Assembly (NCBI RefSeq): GCF_022682495.2
Contig: NC_071398.1
Coordinates: 97,181,705-97,245,704, forward strand
DNA: 64,000 bases
Source: Desmodus rotundus
Lineage: Eukaryota > Chordata > Mammalia > Chiroptera > Phyllostomidae
Direction: 5' to 3'
The notes under the pieces were generated by a model, which searched no databases, had not been told where the DNA came from, and worked only from the letters and a program-made list of their open reading frames with translations. Shown here piece after piece: positions 36,601-45,720 of the stretch (the first letter of the stretch is position 1; every line of letters starts with the position of its first letter). The position numbers and the translations under genes were made by a program.

Positions 36601-39600
36601 CCCCTATCCAATAGTTATGACAACGTTCACAGACACTGCCCATCGTCCCTGAGACTCAGGACCACTGCTCAGCAAGAATGCTGTTTGGCTCTATTTCTGG
36701 CTTCACCTCCAGCTGACAGATTTAGAAAAACCACCTCCCAACACACACCCCAACCCTTCCTCCCCATTCCTCACCCAGCAACAGACTGCAGGTGGCTTGG
36801 GACAGGGAGGAGGTGGCAAGGTTGCAGCATCAAAAGAGAAGCCCACCGTCTGTGAGCACCATCGGGGCCGGAAACGGTCTGGTTTACCTGCTGGACCCCA
36901 GCCCCGAGCACGGCGCTGAGCACAGGGCTGGCACTCTGTGTTTACTGAACTCGTCTATCAGCACATGGGCGGACGACAGACTAGGACAAGGCTGATACTG
37001 CCGCTTAGAGGTGGATTCCGGAGGCCCTCGCAGGCCTGACAACCTTGGATTGACAACAGTCTTCCCTTGACACCCCCCAAACTCCCCCGAGAGCAGTACC
37101 TTCTCCCTCCGCCAGGCTGGTAATGTAGTCCAGGCCATCTGCAATGTGGACCTTCATCCGGTCACTCTGGGAGAAGCCAAACCACCGGGTGGCCACTTCC
37201 AACATGGAGGGGTCGATCTCCACAGCCTCAACGCAGGCCTTCGGGAAATGATCGTGGACAAAGAGGGGGAGGCTGCCCCCGCCCAGGCCTACCACCAGCA
37301 GTGCCACTGGGGTCTCTGTAAGACAGGAAGGAAGTCTCATTTCACCACCTGCTCCCCGGAAAGTTGGGTACCAGCCTCAAGAGGGTGAAAGAGGGAGTCA
37401 GACTATTGGCCCTGCCCAGAGGGGACAAGATTTAGGGACCTGGTCTCCCTGTCTCATCCCAGAAATTTCAGAGTTAATTTGACGTCTGACAACTCAACCC
37501 TGGTCTCACAGTCCTTCCCTTACCGGATCCAGAGGATGAACCAGTGGGTTGTTATGGCCCTTTAAAGATCCCAAAGCACTCAGCTGATCTATTGAGAGTC
37601 CCCACCATAAGCTTTGTCAGACCCCTCTACAAAAGGGGAGGGACAGTGGCCAACACCTGGTTCGTGACCACAGGGCAGTGTAGAGGCACCCACTGCACAG
37701 CTTTCCACTCCCGGGCCATAGCTGCCCCTCAGACACATCGGCTGGGTGAGGGTGGGCCATCTGAGCCCCAGAAACTACAGGGAAGCAAAGGCCCAAGCCC
37801 TGGACCTAAGCACAGAGGAACCACAGTGACCATGGGGGATGGGAAGAAGAGAAACAAGACTCACCGAAAGGACCCCATGGCCGGGTGGCTCAGCTGGTTG
37901 GAGCATCACCCCATACACCAAAAGGTTGCGGGTTCGATCCCCGGTCAGGGCACATACCTAGGTTGAGGGTTCAATCCCCAGTTGGACCCAATCCCCAGTC
38001 AGGTCAAGTATAGGAGGCTACTAATCTATATTTCTCTCCCCCCCACATACACCCTTCTTCCCCTCTCTCTAAAATCAATAAAAAACAAATGCTCACGTGA
38101 GGATTTAAAAAAAAAAAAAAAAGTCCATCAAAAGGAAACAGGCCCTGAGAATTAAGTGTAAGAACTGAGCCTCTAGGGACATAAACCAACACCGAGACCA
38201 GCCAAACGCAGGCCGTTCCCACGAGAGCCCGGCAGGGACTCTGGGGGAGACAGCTCAGACGCAGAAGGAAACACGGACAGCTCGCTGCTGTGGTCGGGGC
38301 CGAACCTGTTGTCAGTGATAAGGCCGACAGCACAACCAGTGATACAAGCTCTCTCTTCAGTACAGCAATTCAGGACAGAATCAAATGACGCATTACTGAA
38401 AAACCAGGAATGCTCCCTAAGTGCGGGGCCTTTCTCCAGAGTCACGATTTTTAAAGGCTCCATCCGGTTGCGTGGGTATACACATATGCGAAAATTCACC
38501 GAGCTGAGTAACTGAAGATCTCATGGGATGTACTTTACATCTTAATTTTTAAAACGAATGAGTAGAAAACAAATGCTTAGACACTGACACACGTAAGCAT
38601 TTCAACATCACACCCTCAGTTTGAGGAATAAGTGACGTGGATATTTGCGGAATCAGCAGCTGGGTGGGAATAAGGAAGATGTGAGGGGATGCGTGTCCAT
38701 CGGTCTGGAATCACTGCCCCCAAACTGTGAGCAGCCACCTGGACCACCCTGCAATCCCCCGGCTCCTCATAGGACAGCGCTGACAACGCCCTCACCTAGG
38801 AGCAGCTCGGGGCTCCGCAGCAGGGCCAGGCCGGCGACCATGGCTTTGTGGTGCTCACAGCACAGGTAGCCCTTATCGATGGCCTGCCCCGGGGCTGCAG
38901 GGGGCTCCTCCGGAGTCCCAGCGGGCCGCTGCTTCCTCCTGTCCTTCTTCCGTTTCTTCTGGGCTAGAGAGAGAGAACCAAGTCCTGTGCTTAGTCCACT
39001 GGCCATCTGACAGCACGGCCCCCAGGGGCAGCGTGCTGCAGCTGACTTGATGTCCCTCTCGAACCCAAACGTTGCATATGCAGGAATTTTGAACTGGCTG
39101 ACGTGTTGGTAGCTTGGCGGCCATTTTTATGCCACAGAAATTAGCAAACAGTACATATCAGGGCTTTCTTCCACCCAAAAGACATGGCTGTTAACCATTT
39201 AGCACACACCCAGAGAGCTGGAAAAGGAAAAGGAGGGAGTCGGAAAAGTGAAGTGGCAAAGACACGCCCAAAGGCCTGGGAAAACTCGGCTCAGTAGTCC
39301 TGGCACCTGCTCGCTGAGAAATGTGAGGCCGCTGCTGGGATCTTCATAAACTTGTCAGGAGAAAGGACTGAGGTCACTCATTACCTCCTCTAAGCCAATT
39401 ACTATGCTAGGTTTTTTATTCTGAAGAGTTAATAACTAGGCCCAGAATCAGTAGGTGGTGCAGCCTAGATTTGAACCTGGGACTGCCTGTCTCCAATGCC
39501 TATCACCTGTCTTCTTTACCACGCAGAGTGCACAAATGACTCACCTCACAGAGCCCCACTGAGTTCGTACACAGGTCTGCCCAGAACAATCAGCCCTTCT

Positions 39601-42600
39601 CCTATTGCCTCCCAGCCAGGCCTGGCTGAAGAACAGCACACACACCGTGTTCTGCGTGTGGCCACTCACACCGAGAGCCCCGGCGGTAAGAGGACTACAC
39701 ACAGGGCCATGTGCCTCTGTTCTCAGGGACCCAGGTCTGTCCTACATCTCGGCCAAACTCCCAGGTCCTATGGTCCACCCCAAATCAAGAGTCCATGCTA
39801 CGTCCATCTGGGTCCCACCACCGGGCCTCTGAGGTCTCACCTCTGTGAGACACATCCTTCAGCAACCTGGCTTCCGACTGCACCACGTTCCTGTTGCTGA
39901 GGAAGATGAGCCGCCGGAAGTAGCGCCTGTCATTCCCCTGCACATCCTCGATGACGTAGTCGCCGCTCAAGGGGCTGCAGTCTTGGTGCTGAACCGTCCG
40001 CTCTCCAATGTCCCCACCCACAGACAGGAAGGGCACCTGCAGGTACAGCGGAGATGTGGCCAAACCACCGGCTCAGTTAGGAAATATGAGAAAATATAGC
40101 CCCTTCCCTGGTGGGTACCCGGGGATCCACACCGAGGTTCTGGGCAGCAGAACGCCAAAGGTGTAAAGCTCTTCTCTGGAGCCTTTGACTTGATCTCGAA
40201 AGGTTTACTTCACCTTTCTGAAAACCAGCTCATCCCCCAAACCATCAGTGAAATGCAGTTGGTTCCTCCCAAGAAACATGAGAGTCTCTCAACAGTGATC
40301 CTCAAAAGCACTTTCGGTAGCCCGGGACAATCAAAGCCCGAGGGAACCCGCAGGAAGGGACCACAATTACGAGAGAAGGAATCTGAATGGGGGCTATGGT
40401 AATGAAATCCAGCGGGAAGCAACCGCTGCAAACGTGGAGAAACTTCTCCCTTCACTCAGCCTCAGCTTTCTCTCCCATTATTCTGAACAGGAGAGAAAAA
40501 TACTTTTCCCCCCTAAACTTTTCCATTTCCCTCCCCAATCTTTACATCTGTTTTCTTTTCAAAGACACACGTGAGTATGTAACAGTCCCCAGGGACTCCT
40601 GACTTTGCAGAGACACAGGCCCCGTGAGAGCAGGGCACAGACGACCCTCCCTCGGGAGCTGATCCCTCTGGTGGACCCGCCCCCAAGCCTGCCAGCCAGA
40701 ATCAAACCCACACTTCTCTGTAAGAAAAGTCAGGCTGGTGGGCAGATCCCAGGCTGGGAACCGGAAGCCTGTTCTTTTCAGATCTGTTACTGCAGCCCCG
40801 AGCCTCCAAGTACCTCGGCTTTCCTCTGTATCAAGAAGGATGAAGTCTTTGTCCTTACTATAAAGTCCTTGCAATTCAGGCACCTGTCAATTACCCTGCC
40901 TTGTGACCAGGATGTCAACTGATAATTCCGTATCACAACTTTAACAAAAAACCTTCAGTTTCCTTCACAGGGAAACACCAGACCAGCAACACTTGTACCC
41001 TGAAAATATCCATTCTACCCTCAGACAGTGAAGACTCCAAGCAGCGAAGGGCCTCAAGAGTCCTGTGCAGAGCTGGGGAAATAGACACACAGCCCAAGCA
41101 ATTTGCAGAACCAAAAGCTGAAGCCTGCAAAGCAGACAGCGTTTCCTTCACGCCGTTTCTGTGGAGTCCGAGAGGACCCCCACCTGGACCCAGACCCAGG
41201 AGCTCATGTGGGTGTCGATAGGGGAAACTGCTTGCCTTCCTTGCCCTGCCTGGGGCAAGGGAATGTGATGTAGGTCCACTTAGCTTTTAGCTGCTGACAT
41301 GCCCTTCAGGAGCTGACCAGGGTCACAGACCCTACCCTAGGTCCTTCTAGGGCACCCTCTGCCTTCCCCGCTGCTAACGTGGCCCCGCCAGAGACAGGTG
41401 AAAGCTGCTGCCAGAGCTCCGTTACCTGCTGCTGGGCGGGCATCCCGGCCGGGGCCAGCTCCATGACTCTGGCCGACAGCTCGGCCTGGATGCTCTCCAT
41501 GTCTTCGTACTGCTGACCTCGGTGCAGGGCCACTGTGATGAGCCTCCTGAAGCCGGCGCTGGCCGCCAGCTGCTTCCGGCCCTCCTCCATGCCAAAGAGC
41601 CACTCAGTCTCCCGACCCTGGGGGACTGGAAACAGGCACCTGGTGACAGGGAGTCCCAGGAAGAGTGTTCAAGCCCACTACCAGTATGACCACATGGCAG
41701 ACAGCCTGCCCCTGCCCAGGCCCAGCATCCCTTCCAGCTGTGACCCACTGAGGGCTATGATGCCCCACAGCACAAGGCCCAGAGCAAAGCAGCCATCAGA
41801 CATGAGACAGACCAAGGGGGAATAAGAAGTATGAGTGCACGTGTAAACGGGAGGGAGGCAGGTATCTGTTTCAAGAAAAAAAAATAGCAATAATACTAAC
41901 ACTTATTAAAAGCTAGGCATTAAAATGAATTGAATCTCACAGCCCAGGATGCAGGTAATATTATCACTCCTATTGTATAAATAAGGAATTTGAGACACAG
42001 AAGCTACATTAGTTGTCCAAGTTCACACAGCTAATAAAGAGCAAAGCTGGGACTCAGGCCAGCCCTGGACCCCGTGCCCACAGCCAGGACGCTCCTCGTT
42101 GCCACAAGTGCAGTTAGGGTATAGGCTGCTTGGAAAAATGGCTCAGTCATCAGAAAACAAATCACCAGCAGGACCCTATCAACACCTTGTTTTTCTCTAC
42201 ATGTTCTACTTTTGAAAGCCTTCCCTCACACCTTCTTTTGATGGTTGTTAATGTAAGTCTGGTATTGTTTACCCCTTTCAATAATAATGTTAAAGTTCAT
42301 AAAGCACTTACCATGTGCCAAACACCATCCTAAGAGCTTTTACACTTCTCACAACTACACAAGGTAGTTATGATCTCACGTTACGGATGAGGAAACTGAG
42401 GCACAGAAAGTAACATGTCCAATGCCACACCACCAAGATATGACTGGGACAGGTTGGAACACAAATAATCTGGTTCCAGAGCTGACTTGTTTAGCCTCTG
42501 CTCTATACCATCTCTCTAAATTCGGCAGAGGCACAGCAACTTCCGGAGCTCCTCTGACTGCTCCCATTACTCCACGTTACAAAGTAACTATCAACTCTAC

Positions 42601-45104
42601 ACTGTGTGACTTGCCTAAATGTATCTGAAATCCTTCTCTCCTCCCTACCAACCCCATCCTCCCACTTCACCAAGCCTTCGTGATGGAAGAGAAGAAATAA
42701 GCTTCAAATGTAAGCAGGTAGCTGGAGGGCTGCCACTGTTCCTTCCTCATGCCTTGGCTAGCCTAACCTCTGAAAGTAACCGCCCCTACAAGATTAAACC
42801 AGCCAAGGCAGACCCATCCACCAAAGCCCCAGCCCAGCCCCTCCAGGGAAGAGAGGGACCAATCCCAACTCACTGATGAAAATGGCAAAATGATTGTCCC
42901 GCGATGGTTTCACAGTGGGGCTGTCCACCACGTGGAGGGTGTAGCGCGGCTCCCCCGTGTCCCCATTGCACAAGTCCAGGGACACACTCCCCAGCCCGGC
43001 CTTGCGGTACAGCTGGCTGCAGAGCCAGGCATACTGCTGACGCTCCCGCACCGCCTCGGCCAGCCGCTCGGCACTCTCCAGCCGCACGGGCTTGCCCTGC
43101 TCCTGAGCACACAGCTCAAAGATCTGAAGGGCAGAGCCAGGGACTGGCCTGAACTTGGTCATGATGAAGGCAAAGACAGGCAGGGGGAACCGAGGCTCTG
43201 AGTCCAACACCTGGTCCTGGCTGTTGGCCACCTGATGCACCCTGACCATCCACCCCTCCCGAGAGAAGTGACCCACTGCTTTCTTCAGGACGTGGGCCTG
43301 AGCCAGGGAGATGCAGAGGTAGCGACCGCCCACCTGCAGGACACGGCCAACCTCAGCCAGCATCCTGTCCACCTGCCGCAGGGTCTTCTCCTCCTCGTCT
43401 GTCAGGACGGCATCCAGGGTGCCCTTGTCCAAAACCACCTGGAACGAGGCGTCAGGAAACTCCATCTGTGTCATGTCCATCTTCAAGAAGCTCATCTGGG
43501 GCCGCAGGGTGGCGTTGCGTTCCTTCATCTGCTTGATGACGACCTCACTGATGTCAATGTTCACGATGTCCTGATAGCCCACATCGTAGAGCTGCTCGCT
43601 GAGCTCTGAGTTCCCGCACCCAATCACCAGCACCTGGGAGGGACCAACACCATGCAGGTGAGCAAGGCAAAGGAATGTGCTTCACCTGCTTCAAGGCAAC
43701 AAGTCTCACCTGGGCCACTGCATGTTTTTGGAAGGGGGGGATGCTGTTGTTACAGGAGACAGTACCATTGTAAAGCCGATTCTAGGCTCCATCTTGAAAC
43801 ACCTCTGGTTAGAGGAGTCTCATTCAGCAACAGCAATGCAGGTTGTGTGCAAACAGGCTTTCTGTATTGCAGAAAAAACTAACCATGGTTGTTCTTTTCC
43901 TGAATCAAGCATTTATTACTCAAGAATTGATAGAAGTCACACCAGAATCCAAATGCAGTGGGTACCGTTGAAATCTATTTGTTTTACTGTTGAAAACCCA
44001 GTTCTGGAATAATCGTATTCCACTCATGCCTTTGGCTCCTCATGATATTCTGACATTTTCTGAAGCCAAACTTAAAAAAAAAAACAGGTTGTTGCCTCCC
44101 GCTCTATGGAACGACCTCCCACCTGATCCTTTGAAATTCTGCCCTGATGTCACCAGCCCCAGAAAAGCATGGCACATACAATGAAAAGTGCATAAGCTTT
44201 AGAGTCGGCGGGGCCAGAGTTTAAATTCCCACGTGGCCATCTACTTACACATATGATCTTGAGCAAGAAACTGGCTCTCAGGACTTCAGTTTCCCCATCT
44301 GTGGAATGCGTGCACCACCACTCACCTCACAGTTTACTATGAGAATTCAAGTCTCAAACACACACCCCCCACCCAGCACAAGGCTTGGCACTTAAAGCCT
44401 TCTACACCCTCCTTCCTTCCCCACCTCCACCACAAGCCCACCTCCATCAAATCTATTACTGTACTTATCACTTTTCACTTCTGAAATGTGCGCAGGGTTT
44501 ATATATGAATGCTCTTGTAGCTTGAGGGCTGAGCACGCTGCCTGAAATTCAGTGGCCCCCACAACCACTATCTGATAACAGATTCGTGCGTCAGTAAAGC
44601 CACAGCTAGCGCCCGCTCCACAAACAGGCAGAGACAGAAACGCACACGTGCTTTCCTAGGAGGCGGTATCTGAGTTGGGTTACCAACAGAAGCGATTCTT
44701 CCAGGAGGGTTACTAATTAAAGGATGGGCTTGGGGCAGGAAGTCCATCATCTCATAAACCTTTACAAGAGTTTTTTTATTGTATCTTAGCTAGAATAGTG
44801 CGTGAAATCCTGAAATTACGGGCCCAGTTAGGGCCCCCACGCCTATCACTGTCCCCCATGTGCACGATTACTTGGAAGGCAGTTCCCACTTTCCCGCGCG
44901 CGCGCGCACACGCACACACACACACACACACGGCTGCCAGGCCGCACTTACCTTTTCCCGGGGCTTGATGTATTTGTGCAGCACCCCGCACAGTTCCAGG
45001 TAAGTCCCATACCATTCGAAAGCTTTCTTTCCGCGCTGCTGGAAGAACTTCTCCCAATAGTCAGCGGAGCCAAACTCCTTGGAGCTCTTAGGTAAGAGAT
45101 TCAT
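33416..45104 (-). CDS. METTL13: METTL13 / eEF1A lysine and N-terminal methyltransferase (complete, 8 coding exons)
   Basis: Dual methyltransferase of elongation factor eEF1A. From family knowledge, the N-terminal domain methylates Lys55 and the C-terminal domain trimethylates the alpha-amine of the exposed Gly2; both use S-adenosylmethionine in the cytoplasm. The eight coding segments (45104-44952, 43633-42874, 41625-41426, 40036-39841, 38963-38796, 37315-37100, 34983-34852, 33690-33416) join in frame to 699 codons plus TGA, the length I recall for human. The N-terminal domain has motif I VIGCGNSE (residues 54-61), acidic D78, D104 and DKGTLDAV (120-127). The C-terminal, spermidine-synthase-like domain has VVGLGGG (500-506), E525/D527 and MFDVDSKD. 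All introns have GT/AG borders, and no frame-breaking change was seen. The ATG at 45104 fits homology and follows an in-frame TAA. VAMP4 lies head to head upstream and DNM3 downstream on the same strand. Confidence 0.97.
34110..34255 (+). repeat. MIR SINE
   Basis: Sense MIR: 'atcaccttggcaaatctctt', 'tacctcagtttcctcatctg', 'aaaagggctgctaggaagcc'. Lies in METTL13 intron 7, antisense to the gene. Confidence 0.7.
34852..34983 (-). CDS. METTL13: METTL13 coding exon 7 (residues 565-608)
   Basis: 132 nt encoding ARPHYDVIMFDVDSKDPT onward. It holds the FDVDSKD active-site strand of the C-terminal domain and the SCPPPAFVDQPFLQRLK helix, ending ILTPE plus one base. Acceptor tttcccag, donor GAAG|gtatga. 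Confidence 0.95.
37100..37315 (-). CDS. METTL13: METTL13 coding exon 6 (residues 493-564; C-terminal SAM-binding core)
   Basis: 216 nt encoding the glycine-rich loop VVGLGGGSLPLF (500-511) and AVEIDPSMLEVA, with E525 and D527 expected to bind the SAM ribose. It continues through VHIADGLDYI. The donor is GAAG|gtactg, which lacks the usual G at +5 and looks weak. I place it there because it restores the conserved EARP-YDVIMFDVD reading into exon 7. The joined protein is one residue shorter here than the human form I recall. Confidence 0.93.
37316..38795 (-). other. METTL13: METTL13 intron 5
   Basis: Contains one near-complete tRNA-derived SINE (37875-38122) and otherwise sequence with no recognised repeat. 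The acceptor of exon 6 (cttacag) and donor of exon 5 are both standard. Confidence 0.75.
37875..38122 (+). mobile_element. Bat VES-type tRNA-derived SINE, second subtype
   Basis: The tRNA-like head 'ggccgggtggctcagctggt' is followed by a clear B box (GGTTCGATCC), then 'ccggtcagggcacatacct', a pyrimidine-rich body and an 'aaaatcaataaaaaacaa' stretch, then 'gtgaggattt' and an A15-16 tail. Head and tail differ from the copies at 4837 and 19367, which end in (AAAT)n AATCTT, so it belongs to a different subtype. Antisense to METTL13. Confidence 0.9.
38796..38963 (-). CDS. METTL13: METTL13 coding exon 5 (residues 437-492)
   Basis: 168 nt. It begins with a very basic linker (QKKRKKDRRKQR, residues 438-449), followed by a proline/alanine/glutamate-rich stretch that differs from the human sequence I recall and is one residue longer. 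It then encodes the conserved DKGYLCCEHHKAMVAGLALL helix leading into the C-terminal catalytic domain. Donor CTAG|gtgagg. Confidence 0.94.
   Translation of the reverse strand, partial: PRRNGRRTGGSSGPLGLRRSPLQPRGRPSIRATCAVSTTKPWSPAWPCCGAPSCS
39375..39530 (-). repeat. MIR SINE, antisense
   Basis: Plus-strand 'ccaattactatgctaggttt', 'ggtggtgcagcctagatttg', 'aacctgggactgcctgtctc' and 'cttctttaccacgcagagtg' match the antisense MIR layout. Confidence 0.6.
39841..40036 (-). CDS. METTL13: METTL13 coding exon 4 (residues 372-436)
   Basis: 196 nt encoding VPFLSVGGDIGERT through LLKDVSHR plus one base. It includes the beta-rich stretch with GDYVIEDV and RRYFRRLIFLSN. Acceptor ctgcag, donor AGAG|gtgaga. 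Confidence 0.95.
41426..41625 (-). CDS. METTL13: METTL13 coding exon 3 (residues 305-371)
   Basis: 200 nt, completing an isoleucine codon split by intron 2 and then encoding PQGRETEWLFGMEEGRKQ through MPAQQQ. This is the region between the two catalytic domains that the family uses as a linking fold. Acceptor tttccag and donor CAG|gtaacg. Phase 0 at the 3' end. Confidence 0.94.
41885..42085 (-). repeat. MIR SINE, antisense
   Basis: 'ataatactaacacttattaa', 'tattatcactcctattgtat', 'aaggaatttgagacacagaa' and 'gttcacacagctaataaaga' appear in antisense MIR order. Confidence 0.75.
42275..42500 (-). repeat. MIR SINE, antisense
   Basis: 'aagcacttaccatgtgccaa', 'aagagcttttacacttctca', 'ggatgaggaaactgaggcac' and 'ttagcctctgctctatacca'. 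Better preserved than its neighbour. Confidence 0.8.
42874..43633 (-). CDS. METTL13: METTL13 coding exon 2 (residues 52-304; N-terminal methyltransferase core)
   Basis: The largest exon (760 nt) carries most of the N-terminal catalytic domain. It has SAM-binding motif I (VLVIGCGNSELSE, residues 52-64, with G58 in the glycine-rich loop), the acidic residue ending the second strand (D78), MDMTQ near 103-107 and the DKGTLDAV motif at 120-127. It ends in HFAIFI plus one base at the donor a|gtgagt. Acceptor is ccctcccag. The open frame runs 26 codons into the intron, which should not be counted as protein. Confidence 0.96.
44180..44400 (+). repeat. MIR SINE
   Basis: Sense MIR: 'taagctttagagtcggcggg', 'gatcttgagcaagaaactgg', 'cttcagtttccccatctgtg', 'cacctcacagtttactatga' and 'cacaaggcttggcacttaaa'. 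Confidence 0.75.
44895..44932 (-). repeat. METTL13: Alternating (CG)n(CA)n dinucleotide repeat
   Basis: About 38 nt of unbroken pyrimidine-purine alternation: CG repeats followed by CA repeats on the plus strand. In the METTL13 pre-mRNA it reads as (UG)n then (CG)n, starting about 20 nt after the exon 1 donor. Confidence 0.95.
44952..45104 (-). CDS. METTL13: METTL13 coding exon 1 (residues 1-51)
   Basis: Encodes MNLLPKSSKEFG through KPREK, the helical N-terminal segment that precedes the first SAM-binding fold; it includes the YWEKFF and EWYGTY stretches typical of this family. Exactly 51 codons, ending at GAAAAG|gtaagt in phase 0. The start context has A at -3. The frame stays open upstream for about 55 codons but has no ATG after an in-frame TAA at 45272-45270, so the 45104 ATG is the supported start. 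Confidence 0.96.
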
Positions 45105-45254
45105 ATTCCCACACCGCAGATGCGTCAAGACCGTCCCACCCCCTGTAAGGGCGGTACCATCGGAGGGGCTTTCCCCCACGCTGGCTCCGGGACACTTCAG
45201 TGGGATTTCTTCCCACGGACAAGCAGCCCCGTTGATTTTCCTCCCACTCAAAAC

Positions 45255-45720
45255 CCAAAGGAGTGACCTTTACATGCGAAGCGTACGCGCGAGACACTGA
45301 ACCTAACACACTCTTCCCACCTACCCCAAGCCCACAGCCGCTGCCCAAGAGGGGAGCCCCTCACTCTCACAGAAGTCGATTTTAGAAGCGGCAATCATAT
45401 CCGGGTGCGACGCTTCTCGATTGGTCGGCAGCGTCTCCTTCGCTCATTGATTTTCGTTCCTGGACCCTCATTGGCTGAGACAAGCTCGTCTTACGCAGGC
45501 GCTGATCGTTTATTTACCTGAGGCGGAAGGGGACCGGCCCGCGGGTCGGGGCGGAAGTGGACGGTTGCCCGGGAACCTGGCTCGGGTCCGAACCCCGGAA
45601 GAAGACTGGCTTCCGGGGTTCTGCGTTCGCTCGTCGCCAGTTCTGATCCTGAGCCTCACGGGGCCCGAGCGCGGTCGGGAGTCGCCCTAGAGGAGGGGGG
45701 TTCCCCGAAAAGGAAAAGCT
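45255..45720 (-). promoter_or_regulatory. METTL13: METTL13 promoter / 5' UTR region
   Basis: A moderately CpG-rich block upstream of the METTL13 start codon. Two CCAAT boxes in the METTL13 orientation (ATTGG on plus at 45420-45424 and 45470-45474) lie exactly 50 bp apart, and several CGGAAG ETS-type sites follow (45524-45529, 45552-45557, 45596-45601 and the reverse at 45610-45615). No TATA box is evident. The CCAAT boxes suggest transcription starts near 45.3-45.4 kb, so the 5' UTR would be roughly 200-300 nt. A start-stop element ATGTAA lies at 45275-45270 on the transcript strand. Confidence 0.7.
45591..45620. promoter_or_regulatory. Perfect inverted repeat containing two ETS-type sites
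   Basis: Arms AACCCCGGAAG (45591-45601) and CTTCCGGGGTT (45610-45620) are exact reverse complements over 11 bp, with an 8-bp spacer. Each arm carries a CCGGAAG core, the ETS-family consensus, so two ETS sites face each other. Confidence 0.85.

Larger units (their letters stand above)
33691..37099 (-). other. METTL13: METTL13 introns 6 and 7
   Basis: Intron 7 (33691-34851) holds a MIR fragment near 34.1-34.25 kb. Intron 6 (34984-37099) has a weak MER5-like stretch near 35.3-35.46 kb and otherwise nothing I recognise. Exon 7 (34852-34983) separates them. No alternative exon with both splice sites and family-like coding was seen. Confidence 0.7.
38964..41425 (-). other. METTL13: METTL13 introns 3 and 4
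   Basis: Intron 4 (38964-39840) has an antisense MIR near 39.4-39.5 kb. Intron 3 (40037-41425) shows no repeat I recognise; a pyrimidine-rich stretch lies near 40.5 kb. Exon 4 (39841-40036) separates them. Confidence 0.7.
41626..42873 (-). other. METTL13: METTL13 intron 2
   Basis: Carries two MIR copies in the same (antisense-MIR) orientation, at 41885-42085 and 42275-42500. The rest is unremarkable. Reading frames from exon 2 run into its 5' end but stop being family-like at the donor. Confidence 0.75.
43634..44951 (-). other. METTL13: METTL13 intron 1
   Basis: Starts gtaagtgcgg on the transcript strand. About 20 nt in, it enters a long UG/CG repeat (44895-44932 on the plus strand). A MIR lies at 44180-44400. 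The section 43700-44170 is moderately AT-rich and matches no repeat family I know. Confidence 0.75.

Noticed and set aside
37900..37950. Possible tRNA gene (A/B-box-like sequence with GGTTCGATCC)
   Set aside because: It is the tRNA-derived head of a SINE. The body and A-tail follow, and there is no complete cloverleaf with a 3' acceptor stem.
42794..42873. Extra C-terminal residues after HFAIFI in METTL13 exon 2
   Set aside because: They lie past a good donor (a|gtgagt) and are not family-like; they are read-through into intron 2.
44895..44932. CRISPR-like or other regularly spaced repeat arrays
   Set aside because: Only simple dinucleotide repeats and interspersed elements are present; no spaced direct repeats with unique spacers exist anywhere in the window.
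45105..45251. N-terminal extension of METTL13 upstream of the ATG
   Set aside because: The frame is open but contains no ATG between the in-frame TAA at 45272-45270 and the ATG at 45104; the apparent upstream start is TTG. The known protein begins at MNLLPK.
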